Origin: Flectobacillus sp. BAB-3569
GTDB taxonomy: Bacteria > Bacteroidota > Bacteroidia > Cytophagales > Spirosomataceae
Assembly (NCBI RefSeq): GCF_002270355.1
Contig: NZ_NJFZ01000008.1
Location: forward strand, 62,001 to 126,000
Direction of reading: 5' to 3'
Length of the DNA: 64,000 nucleotides
Both the position numbers and the translations under genes were made by a program. A model generated the notes under the pieces. The model was given only the letters and a program-made list of their open reading frames with translations, ran no database searches and was not told the origin of the DNA. The first letter of the stretch is position 1. Every line of letters starts with the position of its first letter. Shown one piece after another: positions 17,861-24,483 of this stretch.

Positions 17861-17904
17861 AAAAGCTCTCTTTTTAGCTACATGCTTAAAAGAGAGCTTT
17901 TTTT
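17861..17904 (+). terminator. Rho-independent terminator of the caspase/CHAT/STAND operon
   Basis: AAAAGCTCTCTTTT (17861-17874) pairs perfectly with AAAAGAGAGCTTTT (17888-17901), followed by more T residues. It begins one base after the stop codon of the long repeat protein. Confidence 0.85.
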
Positions 17905-17911
17905 ATTAAAA

Positions 17912-17949
17912 GTTTAAACTATGTTTAAACCGAAAATTATGGTTTAAAC
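17912..17949. repeat. Three GTTTAAAC palindromes at the element/tRNA junction
   Basis: GTTTAAAC occurs at 17912-17919, 17923-17930 and 17942-17949; the last two also form a larger inverted repeat GTTTAAACC/GGTTTAAAC. The cluster sits between the operon terminator and the tRNA-Asp terminator, the place where an attachment site or recombinase arm sites would be expected. That role is not shown. Confidence 0.5.
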
Positions 17950-17955
17950 CAGTAT

Positions 17956-17995
17956 AAACAAAAAAGTCTCACAATCTATTGATTATGAGACTTTT
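17956..17995 (-). terminator. Terminator of tRNA-Asp copy 1
   Basis: On the minus strand AAAAGTCTCA (17995-17986) and TGAGACTTTT (17971-17962) form a 10-bp stem followed by a T-run, seven bases after the tRNA 3' end. Confidence 0.75.
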
Positions 17996-18001
17996 AATCG
18001 G

Positions 18002-18075
18002 CGGTCTGGACGGGACTCGAACCCGCGACCCCATGCGTGACAGGCATGTATTCTAACCAACTGAACTACCAAACC
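18002..18075 (-). tRNA. tRNA-Asp (GTC), copy 1
   Basis: Minus-strand sequence folds as a tRNA: acceptor GGTTTGG/CCAGACC with one T-G pair, D arm with GTTCAGTTGGTTAGAA, anticodon loop CCTGTCACG giving anticodon GTC, T arm GGGTTCGAGTCCC and discriminator G. The 3' CCA is not encoded. The sequence is identical to copy 2 over the whole gene. Element A begins directly on its 3' side, the usual position for tRNA-targeted integration. Confidence 0.95.
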
Positions 18076-18087
18076 GTTTTGTTGATG

Positions 18088-18118
18088 CAAAATTAGCACT
18101 TATTTCTTACAATGCAAA
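18088..18118 (-). promoter_or_regulatory. Promoter of tRNA-Asp copy 1
   Basis: On the minus strand TTTG (18118-18115), a 19-base spacer and TAATTTTG (18095-18088) match the Bacteroidota sigma-ABfr consensus TTTG-N19-TAnnTTTG, 12 bases before the tRNA. Confidence 0.75.
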
Positions 18119-18259
18119 CTCACTTCAAGCACTTTCTGAAAAGTTTTTTGTAATGGTTGCTATAACTCTCTCATTATCTGAATAAAATGAAGATGAAAAA
18201 ATTTGAAATTTTTTGTAAAAAAATACATCGACTGACTAAATGCATCAATAAATCGTGAT

Positions 18260-18856
18260 TTAGTCTTGTATTTGAAGGCGTTTTGCCAACTCAAAATACT
18301 TTTTAAAACACTGATAGGTCATATCGGCATCCTCTAGGGCATTGTGCGTGGTGTCTTTACGGTGGATGCCAAAGTAGTCAGCAACAGACTTGAGGCTATA
18401 TGACTTGGGTGTTGCCATTTTGTTGTTTTCAAATACCTGAAACATCAATACCGAAATACTCATCAAGTCAACTAATTTGAAGGAAAATGGCCAATCAATG
18501 TTGAGGTCATCGTAGGTAGCTTTGAGAAAATTAATATCGTTGATGACACTTTGTCCACAAATTACTACATCATGCAGACGCTCATGGCTATCGCGGCGAA
18601 GCGTCTTACGAATCCACGCCTCAAAATCCTCTAGGGCATCGTACGAGGAAGGGGCATCTTCTAAATCTTCTAATGAAATTCCATGAACTTTTTCAGAATA
18701 ACTCGAAAATGTTTCTTCGTTATCTGGATATACGAGCGTCTCAAATTTGGAAAGTACCTTCCAATCATTATCTGCTAAAAGAGCGCCAATCTGAATGATG
18801 TCATGATAGCCAGCTTCTTGGCCTGACATTTCTAAATCGAGTATCAAATAAGGCAT
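18260..18856 (-). CDS. DEDDh 3'-5' exonuclease (DnaQ/RNase T-like)
   Basis: The frame is open from 18904, but the ATG at 18856 (MPYLILDLEMSGQEAG) starts right at the family fold and is preferred, giving 198 residues. ExoI motif ILDLEMSG supplies Asp7 and Glu9; ExoII is VINDINFLK; ExoIII is HNALEDADMT, with the His and Asp of the DEDDh class. It is a stand-alone nuclease domain with no polymerase or BRCT partner. Proteins like this trim DNA or RNA 3' ends. It lies in the tRNA-bounded island, codirectional with the McrBC genes but 116 bases from the neighbouring nuclease stop, so membership of that system is uncertain. Confidence 0.8.
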   Translation of the reverse strand: MPYLILDLEMSGQEAGYHDIIQIGALLADNDWKVLSKFETLVYPDNEETFSSYSEKVHGISLEDLEDAPSSYDALEDFEAWIRKTLRRDSHERLHDVVICGQSVINDINFLKATYDDLNIDWPFSFKLVDLMSISVLMFQVFENNKMATPKSYSLKSVADYFGIHRKDTTHNALEDADMTYQCFKKYFELAKRLQIQD

Positions 18857-18972
18857 ACGATTTAATATTGGGTTTGTAAATGATTCAAAAAAATATTCTA
18901 CCAATAAGGCAAACTACAAATTTAAGAGAACCATCTAAAGACCAAGCAAAAGATGTCAAAAAGTATATCAAA

Positions 18973-19566
18973 TCAGCGTAAAGAGAGGGATTGAGGATCA
19001 AAATAGAAGTTAGACTCTTGAAAATTATATTTCTGATAATGTTTCAAAAATGACCTCGATACAAATGTCTGATGCAAAGCCTTGAGCGGAATCACATATA
19101 ATTCGTCGGGTTCATAAGGAGAATACCCAACGCCAATGACCACAAAAACGGGCATACGGAAACGCTGAGCATAATGTCTGTAATTTTCGAGCTGGTAGGG
19201 CTTACACCATTCAATACCATTGCGATAATAGTCGCTTCTGTATTTGCACTCAACCGCAAAAGTCTGAGTGACGTCGCGGAAGTTAAATTCTAAGGTAAGG
19301 TCGGGATAGGTAGTAGTTTCGGCATATTGCCCATTCACAAACTTATCGCCACGCCATTCTTTTACCTTAAAAAGGTTTCTTGAAAATTTTTGAACTACGT
19401 ATTTCTCAAAGGCTTCTCCCTTCTCATGTTCAGGCGAATAGTCGATAGTAGAAGAGTAATCGGTTTCATAATCATCGTAGGGCTTGGTATTATTGGTAGA
19501 ATTTTCATTTTTTAAAAACACAAAAACAATCGCCCCAAGAATCAAAAATAAAATTCCTACAGTCAT
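18973..19566 (-). CDS. Membrane-anchored PD-(D/E)xK nuclease-like protein, copy 1
   Basis: A 197-residue protein with an N-terminal transmembrane helix (residues 2-18) and a polar linker, then a restriction-endonuclease-like domain: conserved entry EKGEAFEKYVVQKF, catalytic Asp89 in TYPDLTLEF and Glu106-x-Lys108 in AVECKYR. It is clearly paralogous (roughly 60% identity by eye over the nuclease domain) to the protein at 22851-23489 on the other side of mcrBC. Separated from mcrC by 148 bases. A nuclease held at the inner membrane is unusual for restriction; it may act on incoming DNA or be a Holliday-junction-type repair enzyme. Confidence 0.7.
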   Translation of the reverse strand: MTVGILFLILGAIVFVFLKNENSTNNTKPYDDYETDYSSTIDYSPEHEKGEAFEKYVVQKFSRNLFKVKEWRGDKFVNGQYAETTTYPDLTLEFNFRDVTQTFAVECKYRSDYYRNGIEWCKPYQLENYRHYAQRFRMPVFVVIGVGYSPYEPDELYVIPLKALHQTFVSRSFLKHYQKYNFQESNFYFDPQSLSLR

Positions 19567-19714
19567 AAATAAGATGGTGGTATTGGTAATAAAAAAGACA
19601 TTAGTGTCCTAAAACGCTAAATAGAAACAGAAGCAAGTCTATTTCTATTTAGCAAAATTAAAATGTATTTTGATATGTTTAGGGATTTTGTGGAAAGATT
19701 AAAATATACTGACT

Positions 19715-21004
19715 TTAGTCTACACTCAAAATATTCGCTAGTTGAGCATTAATTTGAGCATCATCCACACAAATATCCACATCCACGGCCTTGATTTTAA
19801 TTTTTCGGGATGGAAAAGCTAAGGTATCTTCAATGGTAAAAGTATCTATAGAGCTATCCAAATTCCATGCTTTGGGGTAAAGTAAAACTAGATTCTCAAC
19901 ACTGCTACGAATGGCATAAGCAACCATTTGATACAAGTCAATTTGAGATACACCTCGCTTTACATCCTGCTTTTGACGGATTTTGTACTTAGTGTCCACA
20001 ATTACCTTGGGGAAAGATAACACTAGGTCTTGCTTGGTAGCAAACACTGGCTGAGATAGCTCATTGCTCGCCAAGAATCCCATTTTCTGAGAAATAGGGT
20101 TACGAAATGGAAAATTCTTTTTAATAAATCCACTCAAAAAATCCTCATAAATTACCTCCATCGGAAGTAATAACGCCATCGTATGTTGGTCGTTTGAATG
20201 ATGGATACTACTCGATTCCAAAAACATTTTTGCCATAGAGAGTACTAGTCCTAAATCCTGAAAAAGTGGATTGAGCGCTACTTTGTCGCAATCTTGTGCC
20301 CGACATTCGGTATCCGTAACTTCATCGAGGATAAACAGTAGTTCATGAAGCGTATGTTGATTGTTAGTATTTTGTGTAATCGAAAGTAACAGCTTAACTA
20401 CATATTTGACAATACGATTAAACAAATTATCATACAGGAATGGCTCATGTCTGCTCTGAAAATACTGGTGTCGACCAGTGGACAAATTAGATTGAATATA
20501 TTCCGAAATAGCTAAACCTCCTCTTAGAAAACTTGTTTCCTCCACTACTTCCTGATAGGTATGATAGGGCTGAGTACTTAAAACCTCACGTGCGTGTTGC
20601 GCAAATAAATAGATATAAGCTTCCAGCCAATCATCAAATGGCTGTTGTTCTAACGAAATTTCTGAAAAAGGAAATTGTAGGCGATTACTATACGATAACC
20701 AATATAAAACCTTCGGAATTATCTCCTCTTTGTGAGGTTGCTGAGCAACAATTTTAGGGTAAATATTGATTCGAAGATCTTGATACTGGATAAAGCCTAT
20801 ATAGTTTTTAGCACGCAATTGATTACCATCAAAATGAAAAATCCTTTCATACTCTTTTGCGCCGCTGGTATCATCTTCTACATTTTCGAAGGATTGGTAT
20901 TTTAGGCGATTTTTCCAAACCTCACTCAAATAGTTCTTTAAGCCCCCAACGTAGTTATCAGGAATGCAAAAGGTATTGCCAAATTCAAATGTATCTATTC
21001 TCAT
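19715..21004 (-). CDS. mcrC: McrC nuclease subunit of McrBC restriction system
   Basis: A 429-residue McrC-family protein. The N-terminal half contains the McrC-typical YIGFIQYQDLRINIYPKI segment; the C-terminal third carries the PD-(D/E)xK nuclease core, with DLVLSFPKVIVDTKYK around residues 320-340. McrC supplies DNA cleavage and joins McrB to stimulate its NTPase. Encoded 22 bases downstream of mcrB on the same strand. Length is somewhat greater than E. coli McrC, as common in Bacteroidota. Probable target: DNA with modified cytosines, by family. Confidence 0.85.
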   Translation of the reverse strand: MRIDTFEFGNTFCIPDNYVGGLKNYLSEVWKNRLKYQSFENVEDDTSGAKEYERIFHFDGNQLRAKNYIGFIQYQDLRINIYPKIVAQQPHKEEIIPKVLYWLSYSNRLQFPFSEISLEQQPFDDWLEAYIYLFAQHAREVLSTQPYHTYQEVVEETSFLRGGLAISEYIQSNLSTGRHQYFQSRHEPFLYDNLFNRIVKYVVKLLLSITQNTNNQHTLHELLFILDEVTDTECRAQDCDKVALNPLFQDLGLVLSMAKMFLESSSIHHSNDQHTMALLLPMEVIYEDFLSGFIKKNFPFRNPISQKMGFLASNELSQPVFATKQDLVLSFPKVIVDTKYKIRQKQDVKRGVSQIDLYQMVAYAIRSSVENLVLLYPKAWNLDSSIDTFTIEDTLAFPSRKIKIKAVDVDICVDDAQINAQLANILSVD

Positions 21005-21026
21005 AAAAGTAGTAAAGACTTTGAAT

Positions 21027-22847
21027 TTATGAAGCTACAATCTTAATTTGGAACATGTTTTCTTCAATCCGTAAAGGTAAACCAGATACACTTAAGGCAT
21101 CCTCAAGCAACTGTTTTACATCGTTTTGAGTAGTTCGGGCATTGTAAAAATACTCCATAAGCAATGGAATAACCTTTTGATTCATTGCTTTAACAAAATC
21201 AAAACTACGATCTTGAGGAGGCATAAAGTAGGCATGTCCAATACAAGAATCTATCCCCTTTTTATCTTTGATACGCTGATTTAAGCTATTGAAAAATAAT
21301 TGATATTCATCCTTAACCTTTGATGCATCGGGGTATAAAGGAATAAATTCAAAGCGTCGGCGGAGGGCAATATCTAGCAAAGCAATAGATTTATCCGCGG
21401 TATTCATGGTGCCGATTATGTATAGATTTTTGGGTACAGTAAATTTGGTAAAGCCGTCAGGAAGCAAAACCTCTGTTTCAAAATCATTTCCCCAACGTTT
21501 ATCTTCTTCCAATAACGTAATAAGCTCTCCAAAAACCCTTGAAATATTGGCACGGTTGATTTCGTCGATGATTAAGACGTAGTTTTTGAGCGGTTGAGCA
21601 GGAACTGTCCTTGTTAATCCAGTTGCAATTTCTCTTAGTTTTTCAACTAAGGGATTGTAGTATGTAGATAAACCTGTCAAATACTCTCGTTTATTGAGAT
21701 ATATCTCTTCTATAGTTTGAATACTCAGCGTATGTTCTGAAGTTCCGTTTTGTTTTTTAAACTCTATATTTTTGGGGTTAACTTTAGTAATGGAGAAATT
21801 ACCACCACGCTTTAAACCTACTTCAACAGGTCTATCGTTCTGTATAAGGTCTGTAATAAAGGTATCAAATACCTCCTGAAAGGTAGGTGTTTCTTGATAA
21901 TCTACTAGAGTGGCTTGTTGAAGATTCTTCAATGCCCTCTGGCATACTTCAAAGAAAATCCCTTTATGTTCTCTAAAGCCAAGGGAGTCGTCATTGAGGG
22001 CAGGTTTGATGCCTGCGATAAAGTCCTCATAGCTATAATTTTGGTGAAAGGTAATCAACTCCACCTGACGGTCATGATTTTTGGCCAATTCTTGTTTGTA
22101 CCAAGCTCTAGCTAGTGTGTAGTCAATGTCCTCATCCAATGGCAGTTGATGCACAATTTTATAAGCCAAAGCAACCGTCTGATATGTTTTACCAGTCCCA
22201 GGAGGTCCGTAGAGGACTTGGTTGAGAGGGTAATGGGGCATATTCTGAGGCGCTTGATTTATGATTCTTTCCGTAGTTACTGATGAATTGAATGGTATGG
22301 ATACACTGTTTTGAATATTTCTAATGGTACTTGTATGTTCATTAAACCATTCTTGATTGATAAAGAAGTCATTTTCACGCCCCTGTTCTCTGATAAATTG
22401 ATCAATAGTAGGTTTTTGGTTTTCAAGGAAGCTTGATAGCCAAGTTTGCCAATCTCTGGGATTCTCGAAATGTAATTGATATTTGTTTTCTCGTTCCTGA
22501 TGAAGCGTTGAGTTTTGTTGAAGACGCTCAACCAATTTGTTATAAAATGGTATATCAGGTATCTGTGCGACATCTCTGTAGGTAATCAGTAGGTAGGCTT
22601 TTTGTATGAGAGATTGCCTTAACTGAATAAAAATACCAATCGTACGAGTTTTATTGACGCTATCATTAGGGCTATAAAGTCCGATGAATAGATAATCATC
22701 ATTTCCATTAAACCAGTAACCATCCTGATAACCTCTCCCATTGGCAATGGATCGTGTACGAGGAGCAAACTTAAAGGTTGGATTCACCTGATGATATTCC
22801 ATCAAGAAGTCATAAATTTCTTTGTGTAGTTGGGCTATTGGACTCAT
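21027..22847 (-). CDS. mcrB: McrB AAA+ NTPase subunit of McrBC restriction system
   Basis: A 606-residue protein. Residues 1-170 are an N-terminal recognition domain of unassigned type (contains GYWFNGNDDYLFIGLY), unlike E. coli McrB. The AAA+ motor follows: Walker A LYGPPGTGKT near residues 212-221, Walker B IIDEINRANISRVFGE near 425, and the GTP-specificity motif MNTADKS near 480, followed by ALRRRFEF (sensor/arginine finger). McrB recognises modified DNA and translocates it to McrC for cleavage. It lies three bases after the nuclease gene 22851-23489, so both are probably one transcript with mcrC. Confidence 0.9.
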   Translation of the reverse strand: MSPIAQLHKEIYDFLMEYHQVNPTFKFAPRTRSIANGRGYQDGYWFNGNDDYLFIGLYSPNDSVNKTRTIGIFIQLRQSLIQKAYLLITYRDVAQIPDIPFYNKLVERLQQNSTLHQERENKYQLHFENPRDWQTWLSSFLENQKPTIDQFIREQGRENDFFINQEWFNEHTSTIRNIQNSVSIPFNSSVTTERIINQAPQNMPHYPLNQVLYGPPGTGKTYQTVALAYKIVHQLPLDEDIDYTLARAWYKQELAKNHDRQVELITFHQNYSYEDFIAGIKPALNDDSLGFREHKGIFFEVCQRALKNLQQATLVDYQETPTFQEVFDTFITDLIQNDRPVEVGLKRGGNFSITKVNPKNIEFKKQNGTSEHTLSIQTIEEIYLNKREYLTGLSTYYNPLVEKLREIATGLTRTVPAQPLKNYVLIIDEINRANISRVFGELITLLEEDKRWGNDFETEVLLPDGFTKFTVPKNLYIIGTMNTADKSIALLDIALRRRFEFIPLYPDASKVKDEYQLFFNSLNQRIKDKKGIDSCIGHAYFMPPQDRSFDFVKAMNQKVIPLLMEYFYNARTTQNDVKQLLEDALSVSGLPLRIEENMFQIKIVAS

Positions 22848-22850
22848 GGT

Positions 22851-23489
22851 TTACTTCAAGGTATTATGTTGAGAATCGTAGAAAAAGTTAGTTTCTTGAA
22901 AATTATGTTTTTGATAGCTTTGTAAAAAACTCTTCGACACAAAGGTTTCTTTCAATGCTTTGAGAGGAATACAATACAAATCTGCTGGAGAATGCGCTGA
23001 GTTTCCAATGCCAATGACAACAAAAACAGGCATTTTATTCTCTTGGGCAAATTTTTGATAGTTTTTAAGCTGATGCTCTTTACACCATTCTACACCCTCC
23101 TTAAAATAATCGCTACGATATTTACATTCTACCGCAAATAGTTCTTTTTGCTCTCGTAGCTTAAACTCCATAGTTAAGTCTGGGTAGGAAGTACTTTCTG
23201 CATAGTGTCCACTCACAAATTTGTCGCTACGCCATTCTTTTACAGAAAAATAGGTTTTAGAGAATTTCTGCACAACAAATTTTTCAAAAGCTTCTCCTTT
23301 TTCTTTTTCCGAATCATCCTTTTTGGGAGCTTCCACTATTTCAGGAGTTGTTGTGGGAGTAGTACTAACAGTAGGAGTGGGTTCTAATTGATTTGACTTT
23401 TTAATAAAAATAATCCCAACACTAATCGATATAAAGCCTAGTACTAATAGAATAATTCCAAGGGTCATTTTTTTAGAATTAGATTGCAT
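22851..23489 (-). CDS. Membrane-anchored PD-(D/E)xK nuclease-like protein, copy 2
   Basis: A 212-residue paralogue of the 18973-19566 protein. A transmembrane helix at about residues 8-30, a Thr/Pro-rich linker (35-60), then the nuclease domain with Asp104 (SYPDLTMEF) and Glu121-x-Lys123 (AVECKYR). First gene of the McrBC operon, three bases before mcrB. The two paralogues bracket mcrBC, suggesting they belong to the system rather than being passengers. The catalytic role is inferred from motifs only. Confidence 0.7.
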   Translation of the reverse strand: MQSNSKKMTLGIILLVLGFISISVGIIFIKKSNQLEPTPTVSTTPTTTPEIVEAPKKDDSEKEKGEAFEKFVVQKFSKTYFSVKEWRSDKFVSGHYAESTSYPDLTMEFKLREQKELFAVECKYRSDYFKEGVEWCKEHQLKNYQKFAQENKMPVFVVIGIGNSAHSPADLYCIPLKALKETFVSKSFLQSYQKHNFQETNFFYDSQHNTLK

Positions 23490-23646
23490 GGTGTGAAAAT
23501 TATTTTGTATAAACGCAAAACTACTAACATTTGGTGAAAATTTGGACTCGAATGAATAATAGCTTGAGAACTAATTTATAAACCTTAAAAAGGTTGAAGT
23601 TATGAATATTTTATAGAAGAAAGGATTTTTTTGGTTAGAATTAAAC

Positions 23647-23681
23647 ACAAAAAAAGCTCAGAAAGAAATTTCTGAGCTTTT
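23647..23681 (-). terminator. Terminator of tRNA-Asp copy 2
   Basis: On the minus strand AAAAGCTCAGAAA (23681-23669) and TTTCTGAGCTTTT (23664-23652) form a perfect 13-bp stem with a four-base loop, followed by a T-run. It abuts the tRNA 3' end. Confidence 0.85.
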
Positions 23682-23682
23682 G

Positions 23683-23756
23683 CGGTCTGGACGGGACTCG
23701 AACCCGCGACCCCATGCGTGACAGGCATGTATTCTAACCAACTGAACTACCAAACC
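23683..23756 (-). tRNA. tRNA-Asp (GTC), copy 2
   Basis: Identical to copy 1 over all 74 bases and in the same orientation, 5681 bp away. The acceptor, D, anticodon (GTC) and T arms are all intact, and it has its own promoter and terminator, so it is a functional gene rather than an att-site remnant. The McrBC island starts on its 3' side. Confidence 0.95.
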
Positions 23757-23802
23757 TTTGTACAATTTTTGCTTTTTGCGATTGCGTTGCTGAATTGTGA
23801 TG

Positions 23803-23831
23803 CAAAATTAGTGCTTTTTTTAAGAAGTCAA
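23803..23831 (-). promoter_or_regulatory. Promoter of tRNA-Asp copy 2
   Basis: On the minus strand TTGAC (23831-23827), an 18-base spacer after TTG and TAATTTTG (23810-23803) match the Bacteroidota promoter. The surrounding GATGCAAAATTAG is also in front of copy 1. A TACTTTTG box for the divergent DinB-like gene lies at 23832-23839, directly beside it. Confidence 0.7.
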
Positions 23832-23861
23832 TACTTTTGTGAAAAAAAAGCAAAAAAAAAT

Positions 23862-24380
23862 ATGAGACAGGCCGAAAAATCTGAGTATCCTCAGCATAAG
23901 TATTTCTCAAGATATATCGAGTATTCTGATAGTCAGGATGTTATCGAGATGCTTACCAAGCAGAAAGAAGAAGTACTTTTTTTGATGAAAAATTTGTCGG
24001 CAGAGCAACAAAAATACCGATATGCCGAAGGAAAGTGGTCAATTCAGGAATTATTGGGACATATCACCGACACTGAACGTATTTTTTCTTATCGTTCTGT
24101 GTGTATTGCTCGTGGCGAAAAAAAACCTTTGCCAGGCTTTGATGAAAATGAATATATGGAGGCTGCCAATTTCGAATCTCAACCTTTCGAGGACTTATTG
24201 GAGCAATATCGCCTAGTTCGTGAGTCGTCGATTGCTCTTTACCGCTCCATGACCGAGGAGGTGGCTTCACGCATGGGAAATGCCAATGGCTTTGCGGTGT
24301 CTGCACGTGCTTATGCTTGGGCTATTGCAGGTCACGAAGCCCATCACTTATCAATTATACGTGAGAGATATTTGGGATAG
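23862..24380 (+). CDS. DinB-family metal-binding protein
   Basis: The frame is open from 23718, but that would run through the tRNA gene; ATG 23862 (MRQAEKSEYPQ) gives a 172-residue protein of normal length. It is a DinB/YfiT four-helix bundle: WSIQELLGHITDTERIF carries the first metal His and HEAHHLSIIRERY the other two. Family members include thiol-dependent transferases (bacillithiol, mycothiol) and many uncharacterised metalloenzymes; the substrate is unknown. A TAnnTTTG box (23832-23839) lies 23 bases upstream and its promoter is divergent from tRNA-Asp copy 2. Confidence 0.8.
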   Translation: MRQAEKSEYPQHKYFSRYIEYSDSQDVIEMLTKQKEEVLFLMKNLSAEQQKYRYAEGKWSIQELLGHITDTERIFSYRSVCIARGEKKPLPGFDENEYMEAANFESQPFEDLLEQYRLVRESSIALYRSMTEEVASRMGNANGFAVSARAYAWAIAGHEAHHLSIIRERYLG

Positions 24381-24391
24381 ATTTGGATATT

Positions 24392-24462
24392 GGATTTGGG
24401 ATTTCGGATATTGGGTGTGGAAGCTGTAAGCAAAACCGCCCTATTTCCGCAATCCCAAATCC
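24392..24462. repeat. Intergenic palindrome between DinB-like and TamB-like genes
   Basis: GGATTTGGGATTTCGG (24392-24407) is complementary, 15 of 16, to CCGCAATCCCAAATCC (24447-24462). It lies between convergent genes and may act as a terminator. Its vocabulary (TTTCGGATAT, CCCAAATCC) is that of the REP-like family at 34733, 37296 and 42919, so it is probably a diverged member. Confidence 0.6.
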
Positions 24463-24483
24463 CCATTCCGCAATCCTAAAACG

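Larger units (their letters stand above)
1..18001. mobile_element. Right-hand part of a putative integrative/mobilisable element at tRNA-Asp
   Basis: The module of excisionase-like HTH, RepA-like ATPase and MobC-like protein, followed by a cargo operon, ends next to the 3' end of tRNA-Asp copy 1. The left end, the integrase and the relaxase would be outside the window. The boundary is inferred; no duplicated tRNA 3' end was seen inside the window. Confidence 0.5.

Noticed and set aside
18260-18856. DEDDh exonuclease as a subunit of the McrBC system
   Set aside because: Same strand and island, but separated by its own space; no sequence evidence of partnership, so left as unproven.
18002-23756. 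Composite transposon with tRNA genes as ends
   Set aside because: No transposase is present and both tRNA genes are complete with their own promoters.
23718-23861. Extended N-terminus of the DinB-like protein
   Set aside because: It would translate through tRNA-Asp copy 2 and its promoter; the family fold begins after ATG 23862.
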